Assembly (NCBI GenBank): GCA_021209875.1
Contig: JAGYVD010000002.1
Coordinates: 496,001-560,000 of the forward strand
Reading direction: 5' to 3'
Source: Rosellinia necatrix
Lineage: Eukaryota > Ascomycota > Sordariomycetes > Xylariales > Xylariaceae
DNA: 64,000 nucleotides
A program made the position numbers and the translations under genes. The notes under the pieces are model-generated. The model worked only from the letters and a program-made list of their open reading frames with translations, was not told the DNA's origin and did not search any database. Numbering within the stretch: the first letter of the stretch is position 1; each line of letters starts with the position of its first letter. Positions 24,642 to 35,830 of this stretch are shown here, piece by piece.

Positions 24642-25253
24642 TCAAGCCCCAGCCTCCTCTTCGATCCTCCGCGTCTTAAATGACTCCCGAATGGCGTTCT
24701 CCTGGTTCTGCGACGTATACGCGAGCTCGACGTCGCCGCAGCGGCCGGTCCTGGCCTCTTGCTCGGTGACCCAGAGGGCGGCGACGTGCTCGTTGGGGTC
24801 GAGCGTGACGTCATGGGCCTCGACGTCGACGAGGAAGGAGTACTTACAGACGCACAGCGGGCGGCGCGTCAGGAACGTGTAGCCGCACCCGACGGGCCCG
24901 AGCACGCGGCGCGCCCGCAGCCCCGTCTCCTCCCACAGCTCCCGCGCGAGCCCGTGCAGGATCGACTCGTCCTCGGCGTCGATGGTGCCGCCGGGCACCT
25001 CCCAGCGCAGCGGGTGCGAGTCGTGGGGGGCGCGCTGGACTACCAACAGCCTCCCCGCGTTGTCAAAGACGAAGGCGCCGACACATACGCCCTGGAGTGG
25101 CGGCGTCGCTTTGAGATACGCCCCCAAGGGGACTTGGAAGGCGGCTACAGACGAGTCGAAGGTGAAGAGGGTGGGTGCCGAGTCCGGTGATGGGGTGGCG
25201 GTTGTTGTGGGTGCCGCCGTTGTCGTGGCTGTTGCCGGTGGAGCGGATGTCAT
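24642..25253 (-). CDS. Nudix hydrolase family protein, 203 aa
   Basis: Single-exon gene starting at ATG 25253. Nudix enzymes hydrolyse nucleoside diphosphates linked to other moieties; the substrate cannot be read from the sequence. An Ala/Thr/Pro-rich N-terminus (1-30) precedes the fold. The Nudix box lies at about residues 86-110: PGGTIDAEDESILHGLARELWEETGL, given here in two parts as PGGTIDAEDESIL and HGLARELWEETGL. The REhWEETG core is intact. Counting back from it, the first glycine is one residue further from the conserved Glu than the strict GX5E spacing. GVCVGAFVFDNAGRLLVVQRA is the usual first strand pair. The GC-rich codon use matches the neighbouring housekeeping genes. The family is certain; the role is not. 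Confidence 0.88.
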   Translation of the reverse strand: MTSAPPATATTTAAPTTTATPSPDSAPTLFTFDSSVAAFQVPLGAYLKATPPLQGVCVGAFVFDNAGRLLVVQRAPHDSHPLRWEVPGGTIDAEDESILHGLARELWEETGLRARRVLGPVGCGYTFLTRRPLCVCKYSFLVDVEAHDVTLDPNEHVAALWVTEQEARTGRCGDVELAYTSQNQENAIRESFKTRRIEEEAGA

Positions 25254-25997
25254 GGTTATCCCTCTGATGCGGGGCTAACTTAGGTGAGACGGACGTGTGG
25301 GTGTAAGTGTGACTTGGAATGTGTTTGGAGTCGAAACTCCTGTGACGGGCTACTACTGTCGTTGTGATGGTGGGGTTCACTACTCTTGACGGACGGCCGA
25401 ATCCCTTCGGCTGATGACATGAGTGCAGTGTAGTATTTAAAGTCCTGGCCTCGGCTAGCGTTGAACATGCAAAACCTACATTATCTAGGTATGCTTCTCG
25501 TTCTCGTTTGCTTCCTTGGCCGATATGACTAATAGAGGAGGGGGAAAGAGGAAGGAGATGGCGTGACAGATGCCTGGGTAGATGGAGGATTAGGATTGAC
25601 CTATTCAGAAACCTATCATCAAGATAACCTAAGTCGGTAAACTATACATAAATCGACTTGATGTGTAGGGTAGTCAGAGCAAGATTGTTCGTGTTTGGGC
25701 TGCATCTCCTGATACGATGACTCACTCACGACCAAACGGGAAAAAAAAAAAAACTACTAAAACTTGCCTGCCGAGGGTAATCAGTCCGAGTAGGCACATG
25801 TAAGCAACGGATATCTACTCCCACCAAGGCGCAAGGTGGCGTTCATATTGGATGAATTACATAGACCAGCATCAGCCAATTGCCTCACTAGATCTTGGCC
25901 CCCACGGGGATGGCGTGCAGGCTGTTGTGTTGGCTGAAACAACACGGGCGGGAGTTGACTGAGTCTTACAAAACTTGCCCTGAAGCAAGCCGTGGCA

Positions 25998-26036
25998 GTG
26001 ACGGTGACAGTGACAGTGACAGTAACGGTGACAATG
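25998..26036. repeat. (GTGACA)n hexanucleotide repeat
   Basis: About six imperfect hexamer copies. It yields a spurious Thr-Val repeat on the minus strand. Confidence 0.85.
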
Positions 26037-26099
26037 GTTGCCTTGGATGTGCATAAGCGATCGAAGACATTTGCATAGGTACTCAAAATACCCACTAGA

Positions 26100-26690
26100 T
26101 TACGTAGGTAAGTACCTAGGTAGGCATTTCACGTAGGTGGCAGATAGGCGGCAGATAGGGGGCATGGGGTGGATTAATTCATTACAAGGCGGGATTCGAA
26201 TATAGGTAAGGCTGAGTGAAACATACCAGAATCAACATGATTATACCTAGTTACCTAGGTAGTTATATACTGATATTAACTTAATCTACCGAGCTACGGC
26301 ACTTGGGCAGGTAGTGTAGGGCAAGTTAATTAATTACACGGTCGGAAAAGGCGGGGACCGAGCATTTTTATATAGGTAGGTGGCAGGGAATCTGGTTCAG
26401 TGGCTCATTACACAGGGAAAGTACAGTGTCTGTTATGAGATGAGACACCTACAATATAGCTGCTATGCACGGCTACCTACCTATATACCTACTTATCTAT
26501 CTACTGTACACCTACCTAGGTAGTAAGCAGCAATGGAAGGTGCCTGTGTGAGCTTCCAAGGTTCTCTCTAACGTACGTATGTAGGTACAAGTAAACAGCT
26601 CGGTCAATAGGTAATTACAGTGAGGAGCACTGAACCGGACACCAACCTGGGTATACCTAGGTGACTAGGTACCTAGGTAGGTCATAGCCA
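26100..26690. repeat. Cluster of ACCTAGGTAGGTAC-type palindromic words
   Basis: CCTAGG/GGTACC-centred palindromes flanked by ACCT/AGGT recur about a dozen times here. The same words occur at 14210-14610, 15500-15920, 46320-46450 and 55110-55250. They are short and dispersed, not tandem arrays. Confidence 0.7.
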
Positions 26691-27120
26691 TGCCTAGAGC
26701 CCTGCGCAACCCATCACACAACCCCCCCCCCCAACTTATAATTTCGAGGTCTTGGCTTCACATTCTCCCACCATCATTATACTATATACACCACCCGCAT
26801 GGTTTGAACTATACGGCATGCCTATATGCAATTGACCTAGGTCAGGTCCCAATTGATGAGCCGGATGGCGACCAGCCACGCCTCGAAACGTGGACATCTG
26901 ACTGCTGATAAACCTCAACTATCTGCCTTTGTAGGAGCGCAGGAGGCATGTAAGTATCCATTTCGATGTAGGGATCTGCAACGTCAAACAGCTGCAGCTG
27001 GCGGTGGAAGGGGGCCATGCCGAGATCTCCTGCACCCCGTGAAACGGGATGGCTGACCCGAGCACCGAACACGACGAAACGGATGCCTCACAATCGCGCA
27101 ACAACATGCTATGCTACCGA

Positions 27121-27237
27121 CCAGTCCAGCCAGTCCAGTCAGTCAGTCAGCCAGTCCAGTTAGTCAGTCAGCTAGTCCAGTCAGTCAGTCAGTCAGTCAG
27201 TCAGTCAGTCAGTCAATCAGTCAGTCAGTCAGTCTAG
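27121..27237. repeat. (CAGT)n tetranucleotide array
   Basis: About 115 bp of CAGT/CCAGT units, partly interrupted. Reads open as Gln-Ser-Val-Ser, so the ORFs across it are artefacts. Confidence 0.92.
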
Positions 27238-28518
27238 TCATACTACAGTACCTACTTACGCTAGCAGGTCAGAGAATACGTTGTATCATTGTATTGGGAT
27301 GTGCCAGAGACGAATCAAACTCCGGGTCCCTTCATCCAGCGATTACTCACCTCATGACACGAGCACAGAAAGGCAAATGGACGATCCAAGCCTGCCGTGC
27401 CTTGCCCAAGAACTTGGCACGCCTCTAATTGTCTGGGCAGCTCTCGGCCAACAAGCCGCCCTGCACTCGGGCCCCAGCGTCTTATAACTACTTAGTCACC
27501 ACCAGCCCTTCCTACGTACATACTTACTAACTTCCTGGCGACAGTAGTTATCTTCTGAGCCCTACTTGTAGTATCTGTCTGTCCGGTAGTATGCCTGGTG
27601 GTATGTCTGGTGCACGGTGTGTAAGTGTAAGTGACCGGCCATCCATCCACCCATCCCCTGTCGCGCCCTCCTGGTGGCCAGATGTCTGTTTCGAGCGAAG
27701 GGCGGCAGGGAAGAGGGGGATGGGGCCAACCCAACAACGACAACAGCATTGCCAGTCGGAGCGAAGGGTCGTTCCCAGCATTGTTTGATCTTCCAACCGC
27801 CCGAACCCGCCCAGCAGATAGGTTACACACATCTTGCTTGTCTGTCTCTCTCCCCCCCCGGGCAAGCCAACGGCGCGCGGGAAATAAGCCAGAAAGCAAA
27901 GGCCGCCCTTGGGAGCGTGACAGCGCCGCCGCCAATGTGCTTGGAAGCTCCTCATCTTTCACCGTACCGCTTGGCTAGCACCAACCAAGCCCGCCGAATC
28001 CATGTCGGTCGTGACAATCGTAGTACCCTTCGCTCCCAGTCCATCTCCCCCGTGCCGCCGCAGCCCATCGCCCATTCTTGTTCCTATCATGTCTCCCGTC
28101 GCTCGTATTAGCTATCCTATCCTATCTCGGACTCTTGGTATTATCGTAGGAGCCAAGACCGACCCATTTCCTCAGCCCTTTGTCATTCTCGCTGGTCCTT
28201 GGGTCGTCCGTCCATCTTGACTGAACAAACAATTCATTGCCGCCACACTATTCCCGACGCCTCTTCCCTCGCCATCTTTTTCCTCGCTCTCGTCTCGCTC
28301 TCTTCTCGCATGTTTTTCTCCCCTCTCCATGCTGCGTGTGCTCTGAGAAGTAAATTGGGAGGAGGAGGCTATCCTTCCGCGTCTATATCGTCCTTCATCT
28401 TGTTACTATTTCCCCTTCCGGTAGACTGTCGCGCGCGCTAAGCCCAGCGAATCCCTGGACGCTTTCACATAAACTACATGCATGTTAAGCTGCAGCTGGC
28501 TCCGTCCGACTCCCAGGC

Positions 28519-30345
28519 ATGTCATTCCGACTTCTATCCTATCTTTGCCTTGTCATAGCAGCCCGGTGCGGCGATGCTTTGTCCATCGAGCGCCGTAGCA
28601 ATCACTACGTGAAGCTACCCGTCGTACATTCCACCAACCGACAAGTCTTCTCCAAAGTATACGAGAAGAACGATGGGGATAAGCGTGCCATTGCTACCGT
28701 ACCTCTGGCGAAAAGAGCCGACGTAGCTTACTATGCTAAATGTTGGTTATCGCCGAGCCGAGTCCGCCTCGGAAGTAGAGTATCGCTAACATATGTGCAG
28801 TAAATATCGGCACACCACCCCAGGAGGTCTTCGTGCAGTTGGATACGGGCTCGTTTGAGCTCTGGGTGAACCCGGACTGCACGACGTTACAGGGGGCCTC
28901 CGACGTCAGGTTTTGCAAGGCAGTTGGTCATTACGAGTCATCCGAATCATCGACTGCCATCGAAACCACGACAACGAAAACTCTCAAGTATGGGATTGGC
29001 AGCGCCAACATCCAATATGTTGTAGATACTGTAAGTCTCGCGGGTACAGGTACGAAACACAAACTCTCAACGTCAGAGCCTTCACCTCCTCCTAACGAGT
29101 TTGACCAGATGCCGTCTTGCAGGACGTCCAGTTTGGGGTCGCCCTGGAGACTACAGATGAATTTTCTGGTATCTTGGGCATCGGCCATGGGGAGAATGTG
29201 ACAATACGTTATAAAAACATGGTCGATCAACTAGCCGACCAAGGGGTCACAGACACAAAAGCATTTAGTCTCGCTCTGGGTAGTAAGAGCGAACAAGAGG
29301 GCGTGATAATATTCGGCGGGCTAGATACGTCCAAATTTACCGGCACCCTGCAGACGCAGCCTATAATACCGGCCGCACAGGCTCCTGACGGAGTTCCACG
29401 GTAGTAAGTCACGCCCCGTCTTTTGCGCTCCCCTGGCATCTATCTGCCCGGCCCTCGGGGGACGGTATGTGTCGGGGGCCGAAAACCCGCGTAGAAACTT
29501 CATTCATCAAGGCCTAAGCCAACGTTCTGAGCTCACCATGAATTGGCATTTGTAGTTGGATCGGCATGGATTCGTTGAGCATCAGCCCGCCCAACGGTAC
29601 CACGAAGCAGTACCCCAACACGTCCATGGCCGTGTTCCTCGACAGTGGCGCGACCCTGTCCCTGCTCCCGACGGTGCTGGCGAACGCCATCGCGGCCGAC
29701 TTCGGCGCCGCGGCGACGGACGCGAACGGGTTCTACCCGGTGGACTGCGACTTCAACAACCAGCCGGGGACGCTGAACTTCGCCTTCCCGGGCGTCACCA
29801 TCCGCGTGTCCTACCGCGAGATCGTGCGCGAGATCCAGACCGGCTTCGGCATCCAGTGCTATCTCGGCATCAGCCCCAGCGAGGACTTCGTCCTCCTGGG
29901 CGATACGATGCTGCGGTCTGCTTATGGTCAGTTTTCCTTCCCTCGCTCCCTCATCCCCCCCTCCGAAGTTCCTCCGGAGGTCCTCCAAAGTTCCCAGCAG
30001 GAGACTCACATTTTCATGATAGCCGTGTTCGACCAAACCAACGACGCGATTCACATCGCCCAGTACTCCAACTGCGGGTCGAACGAGAGGGAGATCACGG
30101 CAAATATGAACTTCAGCGACGTGAAGGGCGACTGTGCGGCCCCCGATTTCGATTCCGCCAGCGCGACCTCGGACCCGCTGTCTCCGAACGATGGCGGCGC
30201 GGGGGCGGGATCCGGGGCCGGGGCCAACGACTCCCCCGATTCCGGCGCGCCACCGTCCGGGCGGAAGGGTTCGAGCCTCGGCGGGTGGTTGATGATTTGG
30301 GCGGCGATTTACACCATATATTTCGGGACTGGTTTTCTGTCATGA
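28519..30345 (+). CDS. Secreted, probably GPI-anchored pepsin-like aspartic protease (A1 family)
   Basis: Endopeptidase of the yapsin/OPSB type, acting at the cell surface. Exons are 28519-28741, 28801-29049, 29109-29403, 29556-29926 and 30023-30345, giving 486 aa. Introns are 59, 59, 152 and 96 nt. The first donor (GTTGGT) is weak, but the join LNIGTPPQE is the expected family sequence. Residues 1-21 form a signal peptide; a propeptide follows, with a KRA site near residue 66. Catalytic motifs are DTGS at 89-92 (QLDTGSFELWV) and DSGA at 285-288 (FLDSGATLSLLP). The C-terminus has a Gly/Ser/Asp-rich linker and a terminal hydrophobic segment (LGGWLMIWAAIYTIYFGTG), typical of a GPI-attachment signal. 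It is convergent with the NmrA-like gene. Confidence 0.92.
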
Positions 30346-30787
30346 GGGTTTGGGTTGATTTACTTAGCGTGAGCGAAGGTGTCGGCTACAGGCTTGTGGT
30401 ATTGCATTACAGGCGGCGTTGTCGGGATATTCACGGCCTCTGCATCCCCCCCGGATTTTACACACGGGATTCTTTCCTTTTTTTTTATGCTGGGCTTTAT
30501 GATGGTTTCTGCTAGCCATGGGGGGATATCGGATAGTAGTATTTAAAGTGAGGGTTTTAATTATTAAGACTCGAATGATCTCGCTTCAACCCAGTGCCGT
30601 GGCTACCTCATACACTCTAACTTCTAATGCAATGACCGATTTTTAGTGTCTAGTTGGGAGCATCTAGGAGATTGTCCTACCACCACCCACATGCAATGGT
30701 CTGGATAGGCGCAAGGTATCAATTCCACGCAAACCACCTATCCAAAAGATGCCAACCCAAACCAGCCAAACCAACTAGCCAAACAAA

Positions 30788-30846
<59 letters not shown>

Positions 30847-30859
30847 ACAGGCAAAAAGG
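30346..30859. other. Convergent 3' intergenic with a (GGCA)n repeat
   Basis: A 514-bp spacer between two convergent genes. A (GGCA)n/(CAGG)n tract occupies about 30790-30850 and ends just before the NmrA stop codon. Nothing else recognised. Confidence 0.7.
30790..30850. repeat. (GGCA)n tetranucleotide repeat
   Basis: About 15 copies of a GC-rich tetranucleotide immediately downstream of the NmrA-like stop codon. Confidence 0.93.
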
Positions 30860-31930
30860 TCAAGCCCGCAGCTGCTCCGCGACAACGCGCCCGACGACCT
30901 CGTCAAGATCCTCGTTCTCCAACCCGAGCAGGTCCATCGCAAAGCCGTCGCGGCCCTCCCAGTCGCCGTCGATGGCGCCGAGGGCGAAGACCAGGTCCTC
31001 GACGGCGGCGGCGTCGCCAGCGTCGGCCTTAGCCTTGCAGTCGGCGATGAAGGCCTCGGACTCGAGGCGGCTCACGTCCCACGCGGCCCCGCCCGTGGCC
31101 CTCTCGAGCGCCGCCAGCACGTCGAGCTGCGACACGCAGAAGCTCTGCACGAACAGGACCCGGTTCCGCGTCTCGTCCACCACCATCTCCTTCTCCTTCT
31201 CCTCCTCGCCCGCTTCGCCCTCCGTAGCCGCGGCGGCGGCGCGCCGTAGCACGGCGACGACGGCCTCCGCGACGCGTCCCAGCGTGGCCGTGGAGCTGCG
31301 GTAGCGGCCGTGGTCGAGGATGTCGGCGCGGCGGGCCGTGATGTCGAAGTGCAGGAAGCCGCGCCGCAGGCCCCAGTCGAAGAAGTGGCCGCAGACGATA
31401 CTCGTCCAGGAGAAGTCCCTCCCTTTCCCTTTCCCTTTCTCCTCTTCTCCCTTTCCTTCCCCAACGGCGACGGCGGCGGTGGTGGTGGTGGTGGTAGCGA
31501 CGGTGGCAGATAACTCCCGCAACCGCTCGCGCACGGCGGTCTTGCGGGCGAACAGCGGGACGAGCTCCTGCGCGCGCGGCGAGGCCGAGTCGCAGCTGCC
31601 GTAGTCGGCGGGGACAAGGCGACGGACGCCGGCGGCGGCGGCGGCGTCCGCGATGCGGAGGTGCTGCGCGGCGTCGCGCAGCGGGATGCTCACGACGACG
31701 GCGTCCTGGCCCGCGAGGGCGGCCTCCAGGCTCGGGGCCGAGAGGGCGTCGTCGGCGGTGCGGACGGACACCGCGGCGGTGGAGGCGAGGAGGGAAGGGG
31801 GTGGGGTGTAGGGCGAAGAGGCGCGCTTTATGACGGTCACGTGGAAGTCCGGGGTGCGCGCGAGGGCCTCGAGGAGGACGGTGCCTAGGTTGCCGTTGGC
31901 GCCGAATAGGGCGACGTTCTTGATCGTCAT
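30860..31930 (-). CDS. NmrA-like / isoflavone-reductase-family NAD(P)-binding protein, 356 aa
   Basis: Single exon, started at ATG 31930 because MTIKNVALFGANGNLG begins the Rossmann fold. The open frame continues upstream only through a low-complexity Ser/Leu/Phe repeat. The dinucleotide-binding loop GANGNLG is at residues 10-16. Further family-like segments are DAVVVSIPLRDAAQHLRIADAA, VRRLVPADYGSCD and WTSIVCGHFFDWGL. Such proteins are atypical short-chain dehydrogenases that either reduce phenylpropanoid-like substrates or act as redox sensors. Here the phrase PADYGS replaces the usual PSEFG. Two charged low-complexity inserts (about 150-180 and 255-270) are unusual. It lies 1.4 kb from a P450 on the same strand, which could indicate a shared metabolic role (inference). 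Confidence 0.85.
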   Translation of the reverse strand: MTIKNVALFGANGNLGTVLLEALARTPDFHVTVIKRASSPYTPPPSLLASTAAVSVRTADDALSAPSLEAALAGQDAVVVSIPLRDAAQHLRIADAAAAAGVRRLVPADYGSCDSASPRAQELVPLFARKTAVRERLRELSATVATTTTTTAAVAVGEGKGEEEKGKGKGRDFSWTSIVCGHFFDWGLRRGFLHFDITARRADILDHGRYRSSTATLGRVAEAVVAVLRRAAAAATEGEAGEEEKEKEMVVDETRNRVLFVQSFCVSQLDVLAALERATGGAAWDVSRLESEAFIADCKAKADAGDAAAVEDLVFALGAIDGDWEGRDGFAMDLLGLENEDLDEVVGRVVAEQLRA

Positions 31931-33358
31931 GGTGCGGGGTTTTTCCTCTCGTAGGGAAGGAAGAGGAGAAGAGGGGGGGGAGGAGGGGACGGGACGGGAA
32001 AGGGAAAAGGAAAGGGAAAGGGAAAAGGAAAGGGAAAGGGAAAAGGAAAGGGAAAGGTGGGGAGAGAGAAATAAAACCAGACTGTTCACTGGGGAAATTG
32101 CTTTATGGGCGATTTATGATTTGTACTAGATGGATGAGATCACGTCAGGGTATGCTTCGGTGACGATTGAGTAAGTACGGTTACTTGATTAGAACGTTGG
32201 TCCCATGAGGACGCAGGTCAGGGTTGGTAATCGAACTATTCACATATGTACCAACCCAAGCACCCAAGCACCCAAGCTAGGAATATTCAGTTAGTGAGGT
32301 GACTTACTATTGGCGAACTTACTATTAAGCACACAGAGATCAATGAGCACCTGCGCTTGTTTTTGGCCCACCTAGTATCGTATGTCGGGAAGGAGCACTG
32401 GAAATCGGGGCGGGGCGGAACGGCAGGCGTGGGTGTCGAGGTGAGTTCCGGCTTTCGGAGGTGGTGATTCAGGAACCTCCTCGCACCCCCGCTCCGGGGC
32501 AAGGAGGAACTTTACCGAACACCCCGACACAGACCAACACACACCAACCCGCCGGATATATGCAGGCTTTTATATCACTTAAGACGCCTCACCATCCCAG
32601 CTCGCTCGTTTGAAATTTGACCAGTGAGAAAAGGATTCAGTTATGCCATCTTGTTTATATACTCGTTTAAAATATGTGTCTCTTCTTCTCTCGTCCCTCC
32701 CTTTTCAGTATGCTGTTGTTGAGAGCGCTCTCGGCAGCCCTCTGTAGTCAGAAGGTATATATATAATAACCAAACCGAAATAAGCGACACATGAGAAGGG
32801 ACAATCCACCTTGGCAGCGATATTCTTATACTTGCGGAACTCGGGTTGTTCTTCCTCTCGCACGCACGAACCACTCACCTCGTGACACTATTCGCATCCA
32901 GTTTCATCTCACCACCCCCAGCCAGTGATACCTCTTCCCCTCTGAGCAACAAATACACAACCAGACCTTCCGTCCCACCTCCCGTCCCACCCTCCGTCCC
33001 AGCAACCTGACACCCTCATCTAACGTACAGACAAGATATCGGAAAACGTCCCAGCCATACTCGCCTATGGGATGCATAAATCAGTTACCATGAACCAACC
33101 CTTCCCACTTTTATCCCAGCGGGTATCTATATACACTTCCCTCCCGCCCAACTTCCCTCATGCCAACAAAACGACTTATCCTACGTACCTCCCCCCCCCC
33201 TTTCATCTTTCATCGCCCATAATATCACACTCCTCGCCGCCTCAATCGCCACGTAAAGTCGGCGGGCACTCATTCACTTCACTTCACTTCGCATCACTTC
33301 ATTCCGTTTCGTTTCGTTCGTTCGCTCGTCTTTTTCTTTTTTTTCTTTTTTTTTTTTT
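31931..33358. other. Intergenic between P450 3' end and NmrA start
   Basis: Contains the polypurine minisatellite, repeated CACCCAAG words at about 32260-32278, and a T-rich stretch at 33330-33360 directly after the P450 stop codon. No gene was recognised. Confidence 0.6.
31996..32057. repeat. 18-bp polypurine minisatellite, 3.4 copies
   Basis: Three exact copies of GGGAAAGGGAAAAGGAAA run from 31996 to 32049, plus a partial fourth. It lies within about 70-130 bp upstream of the NmrA start, so it is likely in its promoter or 5' UTR. Confidence 0.92.
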
Positions 33359-35543
33359 TTATTTCGCCTCCCTGCGCGGCCGGAAGACGCACATGACGGC
33401 ACCGGGCTGACACGTGACCTGGTCCCTCATGTCGCGCCACATGGTGTCCTCGTCGTACCCGGGCGCGAAGGCGACGTCGTAGTCGCCGAGGAGGACCGTG
33501 ACGACCAGCCGGAGCGCCGCGATGGCCATGCCCTTGCCCAGGCAGTACCTGGCCCCTATCGAGAAGGGCGCGAACGCCCGCTTGTCGAGGATGAGTTCCG
33601 GCTGCGAGTACCAGCGCTCGGGGATGAACTCGCTCGGCCGCACCCACATCGATTCCACTGCCATTTAGAACACGTGTCAGCCAGAGCGCGCATCCAACTA
33701 GCCAACGATGGCGGCATTGCGGTCATTGAGAAGATGAAGAAGAAAAAGAACCTTTTCTTTCACCCGCGCACACTTACTCCTATGGAGGACGTATTTGGGA
33801 CACGTCACTTTGACGCCCGGTGGGATCAGGACGTCGTCCACCAACATCCCGTTCGGGCCAGTGATCCTGTTCCCTCCCGTCATAACTGGTGGGACCAGCC
33901 GGAGGGCTTCGTTTATCACGCCGTTGAGGTGCGGGAGCGCGGCGAGGGCGTTGGCGTCATTCACGTCGATGCCATCGATCTCCGCTTGCACCTTTTTCGC
34001 GTGCTCTGGTAATTTGGAGAGAAACCACCAGATGGCGATGAGGACCGCACGCGTAGTATCGCTGGAAATTCATGTTAGTGGTAAGTCGCTTAAAATTCCA
34101 GCCCCTGAGCGGGATGGCGTGTTTTATCACGCGCGCTGTGGTAGTAGGTTGGTAGATGACGAGAGGTCGTCATGGTAGCAAAAGTCGAGACTTGCCTTCC
34201 TGCAACAACTGCGGTCACTGCCGTGCCGCTGAGATGAAGATCTCTCGCCTTTTGAGATCTGGTTTTGGCCGTATTTTCGTATTCCTCGATAAAGTACTGT
34301 GCCATATCGGTTTTGCCATTATCACCGCGCTACATCAAGCCCACAATTAGATGCATGCAGACGAGGGAGGGTCCCGAGGAATATAGGGGGAACCACATAC
34401 TTTGAGACGTAGCTTCATATGATCCTCGCAGAATTCCATCATACGACGCCAGTCATTCACTCTGCCCACCGGCGGGAGAATCTGGAAACCCAGGAGAGCG
34501 ATCCATATAGCATCGCCAAGGGGCCCGGCTAAGGCTAACGCGCGGTCTCTGTGTTCAATACTGGGGTGTGTTATTTTCGATTTTGTGAGGTTGAAGTCCT
34601 CGCCAAAAAGCACTTCTCCCATGATGTCCCATGAATACCAGGACATGACTTTATCGACGTCTACAGGGTTTGCTTTAAAACTGCCAATACAGCTAGAGAG
34701 CTCCCGAACAAGAGCTATAATGCGAGGGTGGTAATCATTCATGGCTGTCAGATTTGGCTTGTTAGCAGTGAATCCTTTCAAGGCGACATCAGTCGAGGTG
34801 TAGTTCACTCTCGTGCCTCGACGGATGTCATCTTGTCTTAGTGGATGCGGTTCAGCTCGGCTGTGGTGGGACCAATTCGCTCACCTTTACTTGACAACCC
34901 CTGAGCCCAGAATTTGCGCCCTACCTTGTGCTCCAGCTTATCGCGAGTGAAGACGGCCGAGGTCCTCGGCCGGACAATATCGTACCAAACATCTCTGGTG
35001 GTCTCGTTGCCGAAGCCGTCAAGTAGTTCGAAGGCGGCAGGGTTGAAGATGGTGATTTCATTGGGACCTTGGGTTGGGAAGCACTCAGTCTGGATGCCAT
35101 GGCCGATCAAGACGGACCAGCTCACCTGTTCTGACGATCGAGCCGTATTTTTTATTGATCTTCTGCTGGAACAGAAAATTGGTGGAGTCGCGAACATGCC
35201 ACACATGCCAGAGCTTCGTGACGGCGGCGAGCCTCGGGCCGTGGAAGGAGGAGAGGCGATGGAAATAGAGACGGTATATGGTCATGCTCGAGAACAGGCC
35301 GGCGAAGTACGCGACGGCCAAGACGGCCAGGCGACCGAGGGCATACGTGAGCGTGCCATCGAAGAGGCTGAGATAATACAGCACAACCCCGCCAAGGGTG
35401 AGATGGCCGGCAATGATGTGTGGGCCGTGTAGGTGCCATTCGCCGTGCCTGAAGATGCCGTGGTGAACAGCGATGCCGGCGGCAACGGCCAGGATGGGAA
35501 GATTTTGCACCTGGGCCTCGACCTGAGCCTGACTTGCGGCCAT
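33359..35543 (-). CDS. Cytochrome P450 monooxygenase, multi-helix N-terminus, 553 aa
   Basis: Membrane-bound heme monooxygenase. Minus-strand exons are 35543-35126, 35067-34885, 34744-34401, 34329-34196, 34061-33778 and 33657-33359. All phases close only if intron 4 (34195-34062) uses a GC donor (AG|GCAAGT); the other introns are GT-AG. The N-terminus (1-100) has three or four hydrophobic segments instead of the usual single anchor. Signature motifs: QGLSSKAMNDY after the exon 2/3 join, I-helix AGSDTT at about 358-363, ExxR (EALR) at 411-414, PERW at 467-470, and the heme loop FSIGARYCLG with Cys493. The overall layout resembles fungal P450s often named tryprostatin-B 6-hydroxylase-like, but the substrate is unknown. 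It is co-oriented with the NmrA-like gene. Confidence 0.9.
34062..34195 (-). other. Probable GC-AG intron (P450 intron 4)
   Basis: The exon ends ...GCAGGAAG and is followed by GCAAGT; the acceptor TTCCAG precedes CGATACTACG, with an ACTAAC branch-like site upstream of it. Joining gives AGSDTT, the canonical P450 oxygen-binding motif. No GT donor nearby preserves this motif. Confidence 0.75.
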
Positions 35544-35830
35544 GTCGTCGTGGTTCTCTGGATGTCCTGACCTGGCGAGAACCGTGCTCGGGAATGGGTC
35601 GAGGGAGCGAGCGAGTAGAAAGACGAGACGAACGAACAAGAAACGACGAGGCAGAGACAACGGCAGAGACAACGGCAGAGACAGGGGGCGAGGATGGCTC
35701 GCTCATTAGACGGACGGCCTAATGTCGAGCTGCTACCATCGACTCCCGGTTCCCCGCTTGCCTACCACCTCGACTGCCCATCTATGCCGGCTATCTCGTT
35801 GCACTATCCGCGGCCTAGGGTCCTCTCGGG

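Larger units (their letters stand above)
25254..28518. other. Intergenic 3.3 kb between divergent Nudix and aspartic protease genes
   Basis: No convincing gene. Notable parts: (GTGACA)n at about 25998-26036, a cluster of ACCTAGGTAGGTAC-type words at 26100-26690, a (CAGT)n array at 27121-27237, and a pyrimidine-rich stretch at about 28240-28440 that looks like promoter/5' UTR of the protease. ORFs at 27490-28440 overlap on both strands with no recognisable motifs. Confidence 0.55.

Noticed and set aside
26161..26215. tRNA-like T-arm (TTCGAATCCCGC on the minus strand)
   Set aside because: The complementary side of the T-stem is missing and no A-box, D-arm or anticodon arm can be built upstream.
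27492..28441. Several 100-160 codon ORFs on both strands upstream of the aspartic protease
   Set aside because: They overlap in many frames, carry no motif and lie in pyrimidine-rich promoter-like DNA.
31072..31617. 181-codon Arg/Ser/Pro-rich minus-strand ORF inside the NmrA-like gene
   Set aside because: Alternate frame of the NmrA-like coding sequence; the Rossmann motif frame is clearly the real one.
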